DNA from: CAYONZ01 sp964405465
GTDB lineage: Bacteria; Bdellovibrionota; Bdellovibrionia; Bdellovibrionales; JAMPXM01
Length of the DNA: 64,000 bases
Assembly: GCA_964405465.1 (NCBI GenBank)
Contig: CAYONZ010000016.1
Coordinates: forward strand, 7,528-71,527
Reading direction: 5' to 3'
Position 1 is the first letter of the stretch, and each line of letters begins with the position of its first letter. The position numbers and the translations under genes are program-made. Shown here in pieces: positions 34,640 to 43,327 of the stretch. Under the pieces are notes generated by a model. It was not told the origin of the DNA. It saw nothing but the letters and a program-made list of their open reading frames with translations, and made no database searches.

Positions 34640-36183
34640 ATGTCAGTGCCGATTATTCCCGCAGTTATAGCTTTCGCCGTTGCTCTTCCAATAGGTGCCT
34701 TCCTTTATCGTTTTTGGGTCAAGCTTGGACTTGAGATGATGGTTGATGCCGCTCGTGAAGAGGCTGCGCGCCTTTTGTCTGAGGTTAAAGAAAACTCCGA
34801 AGATCTGATGGTTGACGCCAAAGAGAGTGTCGCTGAATTCACTGAAGAGTACACCGAGAAAAATGCGCGCGAGATGCAGGATCTGCAAAAAAAAGTTGAA
34901 GATGCAGAAGAGGCCTATCGCAAGAAGCGCAGTCAGCATGATCGTGAGTACAATCAAGACCTCAAAGAAGTTCAAAAGCAGAGCCAGGCTGTCGATCAAA
35001 AGATTCAAAAAGTTCAAGCGCGTCAGACGAAGTATGATGAGCTGAAAAAGAAAATCGCTGAAATGAAGGCCGAATTGGTTCATCAGTACATACATTTGTC
35101 CAAAGAAGATGCCCAAGTTTTGCGCGAACAAATTGCTAAAAAAATCGAAGAAGATGCAGTGATCGCGGCTAAACGTAAGGCGAACGAGTTTGAGGCTGAA
35201 ACCAAAGCCGACGCTGAAGAGCTAGCCAAAAGGGTTATCGGAGTGGCTTTGAGTCGTTTTGCTCGCGCCTCCTCGACTGAGCGAGGGATCGGCATCGTGC
35301 AGCTTCCTGACGAAAAAACCAAAGAGCGCGTGATGGCCAATGATGGGGCCTATGTTAAAGCTTTGGGTGAAGCGTGTGGTGTCGATGTTCATTTGGGTGC
35401 TGACTTGTTTTTTAATATTCAGGGTTTTGATCCTGTCCGCCGAGAAATCGCGACCAGAGCATTAGAAAAATTGGTTGCTGAACGCAACTTAAATGCCCAG
35501 AGTGTAGAGCGAATTGTTGAAAAAACCAAGACAGAGGTTTTTCGAAAAATTGAAGAGGATGGTCGTAAGTTGTCGATCGAGATGGGCACAGTCGACTTTG
35601 ACCCTGAAATTAAAAAGATGTTGGGTTCGCTTCGCTATCGTTATTCATTCGCGCAAAATCAATACTTTCATGTCGCAGAAGTGGGTTGGTTGTGTAGTTT
35701 GATGGCCGCAGAATTGGGTACGGTGCATGTGCCTTCGGCAAGAAGAGCTGGCGTCTTACACGATATCGGCAAAGCGATGGATCACAGTATGGAAGGTGGT
35801 CATGCCGTGATCGGTGCTGACTTTATTAAGCGGCATGGAGAGCAAGAGCCGATTGTGCATGCCGTTCGGGCCCACCACTTTGAAGAGCAGCCCAATTCAG
35901 ATTTGGCATTTCTGGTGATTGCCGCCGACGCAATTTCTGGAGCCCGCCCAGGGGCGCGTCGATCAACAGTAAGTTCTTATAATCAAAAAATGGAAGCTCT
36001 CTCGACAATTGGTGATGGCTTCAAAGGTGTGAATCGAACGTTGGTCTTCAATGCGGGACGCGAGGTTCGAATTCTTGTCGATTCAAATCGAGTGAGTGAC
36101 GAACAGGCACTTGTGATGTGCCGTGAAATTGCGACTAAGATTGAAGAAGAGTGTACCTATCCTGGGCAAATCAAAGTCATGGT
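34640..36183 (+). CDS. rny: Ribonuclease Y, 3' end lost in assembly gap
   Basis: An endoribonuclease anchored in the membrane that starts mRNA decay. 515 residues are readable before the gap. Residues ~4-22 form one membrane helix, ~30-200 a long charged coiled coil, ~205-290 a KH RNA-binding domain (FARASSTERGIGIVQLPDEKTKERV...) and ~340-440 an HD domain (RAGVLHDIGKAMDH with the catalytic His-Asp, then RAHH). The sequence stops at GQIKVMV; family members have only about a dozen more residues. It begins 6 bp after rpoN. Confidence 0.93.
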
Positions 36184-36283
36184 NNNNNNNNNNNNNNNNN
36201 NNNNNNNNNNNNNNNNNNNNNNNNNNNNNNNNNNNNNNNNNNNNNNNNNNNNNNNNNNNNNNNNNNNNNNNNNNNNNNNNNNN
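36184..36283. other. Assembly gap of 100 N
   Basis: Exactly 100 unknown bases, a length usually used as a scaffold placeholder, so the true distance may differ. It contains the rny 3' end and any terminator. Any frame read through it is not real coding sequence. Confidence 0.99.
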
Positions 36284-36297
36284 TTCTACGGTCTAGC

Positions 36298-36786
36298 TTA
36301 CGGTCTAGTTAGAATAAGCGCTGGGCTATTGGTGTTTCCGTCGTAGAGACTCATCGATCGGTTGTCACCTGAGATTACATATCCCATCTGTGTGCGATCG
36401 ACCATCACTGTACAAGTGTGTCCATTCAGTGAAAAACTTTGTTGGGCAGCTTGAATCGTTTCAAAATAATTTGAATACACATTAGCTTGAACGGTAATCG
36501 GCGCATCAATCTGGGTGCGGTCCGAGAACAGGCAGTGGTGGCTGACCGTGAGTTGCCCTTGGGCAAAATTGAATGTGTACCACTCGGTCATGGTTCCGTT
36601 AATGACGGTGTTATTGCCCCAAGTGTTTGTGACACTTGTTTGTGACGAAGGGCTGGTCCAGTCTCCACCATAAATTCCATTGTAGGCTTGTTTTGTATCT
36701 TTCTTTTGGCAAGCAGAAAGGCCCAAAGCTAAGACTGCAACGAACGATGTTAGAATAGTTTTTCGTAAGACATTTACCGAGACCAT
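36298..36786 (-). CDS. Small lipoprotein of unknown function
   Basis: 162 residues from the ATG at 36786, chosen because GAGGAGG lies 6 bases before it and a standard lipoprotein signal follows (LRKTILTSFVAVLALGLSAC, lipid Cys at ~26). The mature protein is Thr/Asn/Ser-rich and beta-like with two further Cys (HHCLF and HTCTV), which could form a disulfide. It seems to be a small beta domain; family not recognised. The 3' end lies 15 bp from the assembly gap; a stop codon is present. Confidence 0.75.
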   Translation of the reverse strand: MVSVNVLRKTILTSFVAVLALGLSACQKKDTKQAYNGIYGGDWTSPSSQTSVTNTWGNNTVINGTMTEWYTFNFAQGQLTVSHHCLFSDRTQIDAPITVQANVYSNYFETIQAAQQSFSLNGHTCTVMVDRTQMGYVISGDNRSMSLYDGNTNSPALILTRP

Positions 36787-37134
36787 GTGGCCCTCCTCGT
36801 GTTTCAACTTCCTATAGATCAAGAATGGCGCCAGCTCAGCATGCATTCTGATGGAGCTTGATTGTCTAAACTCTCGACAGGGACCGCCATTTTGTGGCCT
36901 CCACTGATGTGAGGTATCACAAGGACTTATGGAGTTCTTGGGGGCTCGTGCTTCTTTGTCTCTGGCTCTGTCTCGATATGAGACAAATTGGCTACGCTTC
37001 TTTTTGCCTCAGCAGGAGGGCGCAAAACACGTGCGTTGAAAGCAGAGCAGTAAGTCTATGATTATACTAATTTTATTTAGATCGTTTCTGGATGAGAAGT
37101 AAACTTGTGAATAATTCGGAGTAGACCTTAGTCT

Positions 37135-37150
37135 TGGCAAAGAATTTGCC
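37135..37150 (+). promoter_or_regulatory. Sigma54-type promoter upstream of hpf
   Basis: TTGGCAAAGAATTTGCC matches the sigma54 consensus: GG at 37136-37137 and GC at 37148-37149, separated by exactly 10 bases (TGGCA-N6-TTGC form). The predicted start of transcription is near 37160, just before a hairpin. Confidence 0.65.
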
Positions 37151-37162
37151 GAGTAGAATGTT

Positions 37163-37183
37163 GTGGTTTCAAACAGAAACCAC
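37163..37183 (+). promoter_or_regulatory. Hairpin at the predicted 5' end of hpf mRNA
   Basis: A perfect 8-bp stem GTGGTTTC / GAAACCAC with loop AAACA, ending about 8 bases before the hpf ribosome site (GAAAGGGG). It could protect the mRNA end or influence translation. Confidence 0.5.
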
Positions 37184-37202
37184 CCAAGAAAGGGGTACTG
37201 TT

Positions 37203-37583
37203 ATGGTCGTCGATTTCACCTTCCTCCATGTAGACACTTCTGAGGCTCTGATGGAGCACATGCAACAAAAGCTGGAGAAGCTTCTCAAGTTTGAGATGAA
37301 GCCAATGGAGACGAAGGTTGTGTTTACGATGCAAAAACACGATTGCATCGTCGACGTCAATATCGTGGAGGGGCGCAAAAAATTTAAAGCCCAGGCGTCG
37401 TGTGAAGATTTTTATCGAGCTGCTGACCAAGTGGTGAACAAGCTTGTTCGTCAATTGTCGAAAGACAAGCACCGGGTGAAGGAGCATCGAAACGTTGCGG
37501 CTTCACACTATGGTAAGCTTGCAATGATGACAGACGAGATGTCGGTCGATTTCCATCGTGAGCCGCCGCGTAAAGTGGGCTGA
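37203..37583 (+). CDS. hpf: Ribosome hibernation-promoting factor (short HPF/RaiA type)
   Basis: 126 residues from the ATG at 37203, behind GAAAGGGG. It binds the 30S subunit in resting cells to inactivate or dimerise ribosomes. The fold pattern is beta-alpha-beta-beta-beta-alpha: VDFTFLHVDTSEALMEHMQQKLEKLL, TKVVFTMQKHDCIVDVNIVEGRKKFKAQASCEDFYRAADQVVNKLVRQLSKDKHRVKEHR. The C-terminal ~30 residues are extra. It lies downstream of the rpoN block, where hpf is commonly found, but has its own sigma54-like promoter here. The family match is good but divergent. Confidence 0.8.
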   Translation: MVVDFTFLHVDTSEALMEHMQQKLEKLLKFEMKPMETKVVFTMQKHDCIVDVNIVEGRKKFKAQASCEDFYRAADQVVNKLVRQLSKDKHRVKEHRNVAASHYGKLAMMTDEMSVDFHREPPRKVG

Positions 37584-37640
37584 GGCTTTGCTTTTATTTT
37601 AAGCAAACTCCGCTGAAGTCTAACATTCAAGTTTTTTCAG

Positions 37641-37663
37641 AGCAGAGCCTGTCAGGTTCTGCT
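37641..37663 (+). other. Hairpin downstream of hpf
   Basis: AGCAGAGCCT and AGGTTCTGCT form a 10-bp stem (one G-T pair) with a 3-base loop, but no T run follows. It lies 8 bp before the true terminator and may stabilise the transcript end. Confidence 0.5.
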
Positions 37664-37670
37664 TCTACTG

Positions 37671-37700
37671 AGAGGAGCCCCCAAAGCTCCTCTTTTTTTT
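37671..37700 (+). terminator. Rho-independent terminator after hpf
   Basis: A perfect 8-bp stem AGAGGAGC / GCTCCTCT with a 7-base loop is followed by seven T. A textbook terminator. Confidence 0.9.
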
Positions 37701-37948
37701 AGGCCTCTTCGAATGAGGTCCTTTGGTTAGAGAACTAAGTGCTCTTTGAGTGTCCCCGACACAGTCAAAATTGTTTTGAATATTGTCTTAATGTTTACCG
37801 CCTCGGCCTTTTCGCCTTCTCGATTTTTTCAAGAGACAGAGCCTGTCCAAATGGGCCTTCAAGATGGTAAAGCGTTGACCCCCTCATAGTGCTTTGATAG
37901 CACTTTAAGTTTGAGATCATAAACATCTAAAAAAGGATCGCCAAGTTC
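37701..37948 (+). promoter_or_regulatory. metK leader region with a 6-bp hairpin
   Basis: AGTGCT / AGCACT (37888-37904, 5-base loop) lies 45 bp before the metK ATG, and an AAAAAAGG run follows. A SAM riboswitch would be natural here, but I could not match any SAM class. A ribosome site AAGGA precedes the ATG by 11 bases. Confidence 0.3.
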
Positions 37949-39115
37949 ATGAAAAACTATTTGTTTACCAGCGAATCTGTCTCTGAAGGACATCCCGATA
38001 AAATCGCCGATCAAATCAGTGATTCGGTTCTTGATGCGATGTTGGCTCAGGATCCCAAGAGTCGTGTGGCCTGTGAGACTTTGGTGACCACTGGTGTTGC
38101 GGTCGTTGCCGGTGAGGTGACCACAAAGGCAAACGTTGATATTCCGGGAGTTGTTCGTCAGGCGATCAAAGACATCGGGTACGATGATAGCAATAAAGGT
38201 TTTGATCATAAAACATGTGCAGTCATGGTGACTCTCGATAAACAGAGCCCAGATATTGCGATGGGTGTTGATACCTCTGCTAACAAAGAACAGGGTGCTG
38301 GAGATCAAGGTTTGATGTTCGGATATGCCATCAATGAAACTCCTGAATTCATGCCTCTTTCGATTCACCTTTCGCACAAATTAATGTCTGAGTTGGCGCG
38401 TATTCGCAAAGCGAGCGAAGTTGATTTCTTGCGACCAGACAGCAAAAGCCAAGTCACAGTTGAATATGTAGATGGTAGAGTAAAGCGTGTTGATGCGGTG
38501 GTGATTTCTACGCAACATTCTGAGCAGGTGACGCAGACTCAGCTCAAAGAGCTCGTCATGGAGAAGGTTGTTAAGGGAGTGATTCCATCCGAGTGGCTTG
38601 ATGCGAAGACCAAGTATTTTATCAATCCAACTGGGCGATTTGTGATTGGTGGTCCGCAGGGTGATTGTGGACTTACCGGTCGTAAGATTATTGTCGACAC
38701 CTATGGAGGTCACGGTGCCCATGGTGGAGGTGCTTTCTCTGGCAAAGATCCATCCAAAGTTGATCGCTCGGCAGCATATGCTTGTCGGCATATTGCAAAA
38801 AACTTGGTTGCGGCTGGATTGGCAGAAAAATGTTTGGTGCAAGTTTCGTATGCGATCGGCGTAGCCGAGCCAGTGAGTATTATGGTGAACGATTTTGGCA
38901 CGAGCAAAATCACCAACGAAGTTTTAACTAAAGCCGTACGTGAAATTTGGAGCCTCAAGCCAGCTGCGATTATTGAACAGTTTGATCTTTTAAAGCCACG
39001 CTACAAGAAAACTGCTGCCTACGGGCACTTTGGTCGAAACGATGCCGAGTTCACATGGGAAAAACTTGATAAAGTTGATGCATTAAAAGATGTCGTTAAG
39101 ACACTTGCTCGATAG
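37949..39115 (+). CDS. metK: S-adenosylmethionine synthetase
   Basis: Makes the methyl donor SAM from methionine and ATP. 388 residues with the family signatures: FTSESVSEGHPDKIADQISD at the start, GAGDQGLMFGYA, the ATP/phosphate-binding GGPQGDCGLTGRKIIVDTYGG, and GGGAFSGKDPSKVDRSAAYACR. Length and motifs are standard. It is 10 bp from lepA and likely co-transcribed with it. Confidence 0.97.
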   Translation: MKNYLFTSESVSEGHPDKIADQISDSVLDAMLAQDPKSRVACETLVTTGVAVVAGEVTTKANVDIPGVVRQAIKDIGYDDSNKGFDHKTCAVMVTLDKQSPDIAMGVDTSANKEQGAGDQGLMFGYAINETPEFMPLSIHLSHKLMSELARIRKASEVDFLRPDSKSQVTVEYVDGRVKRVDAVVISTQHSEQVTQTQLKELVMEKVVKGVIPSEWLDAKTKYFINPTGRFVIGGPQGDCGLTGRKIIVDTYGGHGAHGGGAFSGKDPSKVDRSAAYACRHIAKNLVAAGLAEKCLVQVSYAIGVAEPVSIMVNDFGTSKITNEVLTKAVREIWSLKPAAIIEQFDLLKPRYKKTAAYGHFGRNDAEFTWEKLDKVDALKDVVKTLAR

Positions 39116-39125
39116 TTAGGGAAAT

Positions 39126-40925
39126 ATGGACTCAAGACTGATACGTAACTTTGCGATCATCGCACATATTGATCATGGCAAGTCGACGCTTGCTGATTGC
39201 CTACTTGGTTACACCGGCGCGCTAAGTGATCGCGAAAGAAAAGCCCAATTTCTCGACAATATGGAGCTCGAGCGTGAACGAGGGATAACCATTAAGGCGC
39301 AAACCGTTCGTTTGTCTTACAAGGCAGATGATGGCGAGACCTATCAGATCAACTTGATTGATACTCCGGGGCACGTGGATTTTTCATACGAAGTTTCACG
39401 TTCGCTGGCTGCCTGTGAGGGTGCCATTTTGGTGGTCGATGCCGCTCAAGGAGTGGAAGCACAAACGTTAGCAAACGTCTTTTTGGCACTTGAAAACAAT
39501 CTGGAAATTATTCCTGTTTTAAATAAAATTGATTTACCTTCTGCAGATCCTGAAGGTGTGAAAAAACAAATTGAAGACTCTGTTGGCCTGGATGCATCCG
39601 AGGCGATTTTGGCTAGTGCCAAAGAGCAAATCGGCATACGCGATATTCTCGAGGCGATTGTCAAAAAGGTCCCACCACCAAAAGCGGATCGAGAGTTACC
39701 GTTAAGAGCATTGGTTTTTGACTCTTGGTTTGATTCTTATCAAGGTGTTGTGGTTTTGGTTCGCCTCGTGGATGGGCGTATCACTAAAGGCGAGCGAATT
39801 AAATTTATGGCTGGCGACCAGAATTATGAAGTTTTGCAATTGGGGGTCTTTGCTCCGTTTCCAAAAGGCGTCGATGTTCTTGAGGCTGGTGAAGTTGGTT
39901 TTTTGATTTGTGGAATAAAAAATATCCGCGAAGTGCGAGTGGGCGATACTGTCACTACATACAAGAAACCTGCGCTAGAACCTTTGGCGGGATTTCGCCG
40001 AGTGCAACCGATGGTGTTTTCTGGAATCTTCCCGGTCGATGCAACTGACTATGAAGCTCTGAAAGATGCGCTTGATAAACTTGTTTTGAATGACTCTAGC
40101 TTGGCTTATGAAGTTGAAAAATCGGCGGCACTTGGTTTTGGTTACCGGGTTGGCTTTTTGGGTCTTCTGCACATGGAGATTGTACAAGAGCGACTTGAAC
40201 GTGAATTTGGATTGAATTTGATCACAACAGCTCCCACCGTGGTTTATCGAATCACGACGACTGAGGGACAAGTGATCATGCTTGAAAATCCAGCTCTCAT
40301 GCCTGACCCAACCAAGATTCTCAAGGCTGAAGAGCCTTGTGTGAAGGTGACGGTGCACACTCCCTCCGAATATATTGGCGCCATTCTAAAACTTTGCGAA
40401 GAAAAGCGCGGTATTCAGATGCGAATGGATTATGTGACTGAGAAAAAAGTCATCATCGAATACAAGTTACCTATGAATGAAATGGTCATGGATTTTTATG
40501 ACAAACTTAAGTCTCTGACCAAGGGTTACGCATCTCTTGAATATGAATTTATGAACTATGAAGAATCTGATTTGGTCAAACTCGACATCATGATCAATGG
40601 TGAGCCGATCGATGCGTTGTCGTTGATTGTCCATCGTTCGAAAGCGGTTCCAAGGGGGCGTTCGCTCACGGAAAAACTCAAAGAATTAATTCCAAGGCAA
40701 CAGTACCAAGTCGCAATTCAGGCAGCGATTGGAGCTAAAATTGTCGCTCGTGAAACACTTGGTGCGCTCAGAAAAGACGTGACTGCTAAATGTTACGGTG
40801 GTGATATTTCTCGAAAACGTAAACTTCTTGAGCGGCAAAAAGAAGGTAAAAAGCGCATGAAGCAAATTGGTACAGTTGAGGTTCCTCAAGAGGCATTTCT
40901 CGCTGTTTTGAAAGTGGAGGATTAG
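39126..40925 (+). CDS. lepA: Elongation factor 4 (back-translocase LepA)
   Basis: A ribosomal GTPase of 599 residues. G1 AHIDHGKST, G2 ERGITIK, G3 DTPGHVDF and G4 NKIDLP are present. LepA-specific regions include the CRLV-like region LVRLVDGRITKG and the C-terminal domain with GDISRKRKLLERQKEGKKRMKQIG. Its stop overlaps the signal peptidase region, consistent with the classic lepA-lepB operon. Confidence 0.97.
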   Translation: MDSRLIRNFAIIAHIDHGKSTLADCLLGYTGALSDRERKAQFLDNMELERERGITIKAQTVRLSYKADDGETYQINLIDTPGHVDFSYEVSRSLAACEGAILVVDAAQGVEAQTLANVFLALENNLEIIPVLNKIDLPSADPEGVKKQIEDSVGLDASEAILASAKEQIGIRDILEAIVKKVPPPKADRELPLRALVFDSWFDSYQGVVVLVRLVDGRITKGERIKFMAGDQNYEVLQLGVFAPFPKGVDVLEAGEVGFLICGIKNIREVRVGDTVTTYKKPALEPLAGFRRVQPMVFSGIFPVDATDYEALKDALDKLVLNDSSLAYEVEKSAALGFGYRVGFLGLLHMEIVQERLEREFGLNLITTAPTVVYRITTTEGQVIMLENPALMPDPTKILKAEEPCVKVTVHTPSEYIGAILKLCEEKRGIQMRMDYVTEKKVIIEYKLPMNEMVMDFYDKLKSLTKGYASLEYEFMNYEESDLVKLDIMINGEPIDALSLIVHRSKAVPRGRSLTEKLKELIPRQQYQVAIQAAIGAKIVARETLGALRKDVTAKCYGGDISRKRKLLERQKEGKKRMKQIGTVEVPQEAFLAVLKVED

Positions 40926-40927
40926 TG

Positions 40928-41686
40928 ATGTTTTCAAAAAAGTTCTGGACAGAGGGGCCTGGTTCATTTGCCGTTGCTATCGGAATTGCACTTGTTATTC
41001 GTTGGGCGGTTTTTGAGGCGTATGTGATCCCATCGGGTAGCATGTTGCCGTCGCTTTTGATTCACGATCATATTTTTGTGAACAAATTTGTGTACGGTTT
41101 GCGAATGCCTTTCAGTGAAAATTGGTTGGTGAAATTTTCTGAGCCAAAGCGCGGAGACGTGATAGTTTTCAAGTATCCACTTGATATGAGTACATTTTTT
41201 ATCAAGCGTGTCGTTGGCTTACCTGGTGATCGAATATTCTACGAAAACGGCAAGCTCTATGTGAACGATGTTTTGCAGGAGGCTTCTCCCTCAAAAATAG
41301 ACAATGCGTTTAGCCTGCTTAGGCCTGAAGACTTTTGGGGCGGCGGGAATACCGCGGATGTTCCAAGTAATTACGATCATCTGACTGAGCGCCTTTTGGT
41401 TGAAGACAAACAAGTGAAAGAGCATAGTATTTTGCTTCGCAAGGGAGACCAGTTTACCCAAATGGCGTTTGGACCGGTCACTGTTCCCGAGGGTAAGCTT
41501 TTTATGATGGGCGACAATCGTGACAATTCAGCTGATAGTCGCAAGTGGGGTTTTGCTCCGAAAGAAAATATTCTTGGGCGAGCTTCATTTGTTTGGCTAA
41601 GCTGTGAACAAACTCTTCCCGTGCTTTCATTTCTTTGCAATCCGTTGACTCTCCGTTGGAGTCGGTTTGGCCACGTTGTCGACTAA
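40928..41686 (+). CDS. lepB: Type I signal peptidase (first of three)
   Basis: 252 residues from the ATG at 40928 (GGAGG 7 bases before). It cleaves Sec and Tat signal peptides at the outer face of the inner membrane. One membrane helix spans ~14-34. The catalytic Ser is residue 38 in IPSGSMLPSL; the catalytic Lys is in IKRVVGLPGDRI; the S26 box III is GDNRDNSADSRKWGF. All catalytic elements are intact. It follows lepA directly and overlaps the second copy by about 20 bases. Confidence 0.93.
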   Translation: MFSKKFWTEGPGSFAVAIGIALVIRWAVFEAYVIPSGSMLPSLLIHDHIFVNKFVYGLRMPFSENWLVKFSEPKRGDVIVFKYPLDMSTFFIKRVVGLPGDRIFYENGKLYVNDVLQEASPSKIDNAFSLLRPEDFWGGGNTADVPSNYDHLTERLLVEDKQVKEHSILLRKGDQFTQMAFGPVTVPEGKLFMMGDNRDNSADSRKWGFAPKENILGRASFVWLSCEQTLPVLSFLCNPLTLRWSRFGHVVD

Positions 41687-42428
41687 GGCTCCGGAGCAAA
41701 ATAAAAAAGGAACATGGTTTCAGGCGCTCTTATCTTTGGGAGGGGCGCTTACCTTTGTTATGATTTTTCGTTGGGCCTTTGTTGAGCCTTACGTGATTCC
41801 CTCTGGGAGTTTGATCCCTTCTCTCCTGATACATGATTATATATTTGTGAATAAACTGGCTTATGGCCTTCGTCTGCCGTTCACGAGTCATTGGCTTGTG
41901 CATTGGGGAAAAGTTGAGCGTGGATCGATTGTGGTGTTTAAGTCGGTTAACGACGATTCGCTATATTTAGTGAAGCGTGTAATTGGACTGCCAAATGATG
42001 AGGTGGTCTACAATAGTGCGGGTGAACTTTTTATCAATGGTAGAAAGCTTCCACGCGCCGAACTTTTTGGCGAAGAGTTAAAAAAAGCACTGGCGATTTT
42101 ACCCGAAAAAGATCGTGACCATTATGCAGAGACTTCACGTTTTTTTCGTGAAGAGGTCGGTTCGGTTTCGCATTTGACCATTCAGTCTAAGGGTGAGTTT
42201 CGAGTGGCGACCGGTACCTATCGGGTTCCCGCTGGACATTTGTTTATGATGGGGGATAACCGGGACAACTCATCCGATGGTCGAGCTTGGGGCCCACTAC
42301 CACTTGAAAATATCTTAGGACAGGCGAGAATGATATGGATGGCGTGTGATCAAACTCTGCCCGATCAAGAGCAAATGTGTGATCCGCAATCTCTGCGCTG
42401 GGATCGTGTGTTTTTAAGGGTGCAATGA
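41667..42428 (+). CDS. lepB: Type I signal peptidase (second of three)
   Basis: 253 residues; starts at TTG 41667 or the TTG 9 bases later, overlapping the first copy. One membrane helix (~19-40). Catalytic Ser48 in IPSGSLIPSL, where the usual Met after Ser is Leu; Lys in VKRVIGLPNDEV, where Gly of the GD pair is Asn; box III GDNRDNSSDGRAWGP. The C-terminal sequence differs from the first copy (DQTLPDQEQMCDPQ versus EQTLPVLSFLCNP) but is clearly related, so it is a tandem duplication that has since diverged. Probably active. Confidence 0.9.
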   Translation: MATLSTKAPEQNKKGTWFQALLSLGGALTFVMIFRWAFVEPYVIPSGSLIPSLLIHDYIFVNKLAYGLRLPFTSHWLVHWGKVERGSIVVFKSVNDDSLYLVKRVIGLPNDEVVYNSAGELFINGRKLPRAELFGEELKKALAILPEKDRDHYAETSRFFREEVGSVSHLTIQSKGEFRVATGTYRVPAGHLFMMGDNRDNSSDGRAWGPLPLENILGQARMIWMACDQTLPDQEQMCDPQSLRWDRVFLRVQ

Positions 42429-43144
42429 GCGAAAAGAAAAATGGTTCCGCAAAAATTTCATCTGCACTTGTCTTTCGTGAGTATCTCGAAAGTCTTTCGG
42501 TTGCCATACTTCTGGCCATATTTGTGCGAATATTTATTCTGTCAGTTTATAAAATTCCAACCGGTTCGATGGCTCCTGCGCTAAAGGTGGGCGATTTCAT
42601 CTTTGGTTACAAGCTTTCTTATGGCATTTCAATTCCGTTTTCGGGCACTCAAAAATTTGCTGTCGAGAATCCGAAACGAGGTGATGTGGTTGTGTTTCGT
42701 TATCCAAGTCGGGATAAAATCAACTACGTTAAACGTGTAGTCGGTTTGGCAGGGGATCGCATTGAAATAAAGAATCGAATTCTTTATATTAATGAGCAAG
42801 CGGCGACCTATACTGAGGCCCCACGAGAGTCCATTCAAGATATGCCGAATGAAGAAATGTATGATGTACGTGAAGAAATCTCGTTTGGGGTCAAAAGAGT
42901 GGTTATTTTTTCGAAGGCTGTAGCTGGAGAAGATTTTGGACCTGTTATAGTTCCTCCCAATCATGTTTTTGTTCTAGGTGACAATCGAGATTCAAGTGAT
43001 GACTCTCGTTATTGGGGTGCGGTTCCTTTGGCGAATGTCGAGGGGCGTGTGTTCATGATTTGGATGTCTTTGGATTGGCAGAAACGCAGTTTGGGAGATC
43101 GGTTCCCAGGGGTGCGGTGGGGTCGCTTATTCACCTGGCTCTAG
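42425..43144 (+). CDS. lepB: Type I signal peptidase (third of three)
   Basis: 239 residues from the ATG at 42425, overlapping the second copy by 4 bases. Membrane helix ~22-42. Catalytic Ser48 in IPTGSMAPAL; Lys in VKRVVGLAGDRIE; box III GDNRDSSDDSRYWGAV. It is the most divergent of the three (FGYKLSYGISIPF against VNKFVYGLRMPF). All three share an operon with lepA. Substrate preferences could differ, which is inference. Confidence 0.9.
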   Translation: MSEKKNGSAKISSALVFREYLESLSVAILLAIFVRIFILSVYKIPTGSMAPALKVGDFIFGYKLSYGISIPFSGTQKFAVENPKRGDVVVFRYPSRDKINYVKRVVGLAGDRIEIKNRILYINEQAATYTEAPRESIQDMPNEEMYDVREEISFGVKRVVIFSKAVAGEDFGPVIVPPNHVFVLGDNRDSSDDSRYWGAVPLANVEGRVFMIWMSLDWQKRSLGDRFPGVRWGRLFTWL

Positions 43145-43148
43145 AGTT

Positions 43149-43175
43149 CGAGGTCTATGCCTCGTATTTTCTTTT
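43149..43175 (+). terminator. Probable terminator after the signal peptidase genes
   Basis: CGAGG / CCTCG stem with a 6-base loop followed by TATTTTCTTTT. A short stem, so moderate confidence. Confidence 0.5.
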
Positions 43176-43290
43176 GGTATTGTAAGAAAATTCCAAATCA
43201 AGAGGTTCTAGACCTTGGTCGAGCAAGCGGAGCTCGGTTATGAAAAAAGACCCACCAGGTTAAACACGGCAAAGCAAATTTTCGCGGATC

Positions 43291-43319
43291 TTGACCCACT
43301 CTCAGGCGGCCTCTACGAT
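43291..43319 (+). promoter_or_regulatory. Sigma70-type promoter immediately upstream of pyrB
   Basis: TTGACC (43291-43296), a 17-base spacer and TACGAT (43314-43319). The pyrB ATG follows after 8 bases and has no Shine-Dalgarno sequence, so the transcript is predicted to be almost leaderless. Confidence 0.5.
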
Positions 43320-43327
43320 TGGTTTAA

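Larger units (their letters stand above)
36787..37202. other. Intergenic region upstream of hpf
   Basis: No gene is supported in these 416 bp. It is divergent space holding, at its right end, a sigma54-like promoter and a hairpin, both listed separately. Confidence 0.5.

Noticed and set aside
34640..36346. Open frame running through the N gap to 36346
   Set aside because: The reading continues only because unknown bases hold no stop; the residues after the gap are the antisense of a lipoprotein gene and do not look like the RNase Y end.
37860..37948. SAM-II riboswitch upstream of metK
   Set aside because: The A-rich end (AAAAAAGG) resembles the SAM-II 3' part, but the P1 stem and the conserved loop are not found and the spacing is about 9 bases short.
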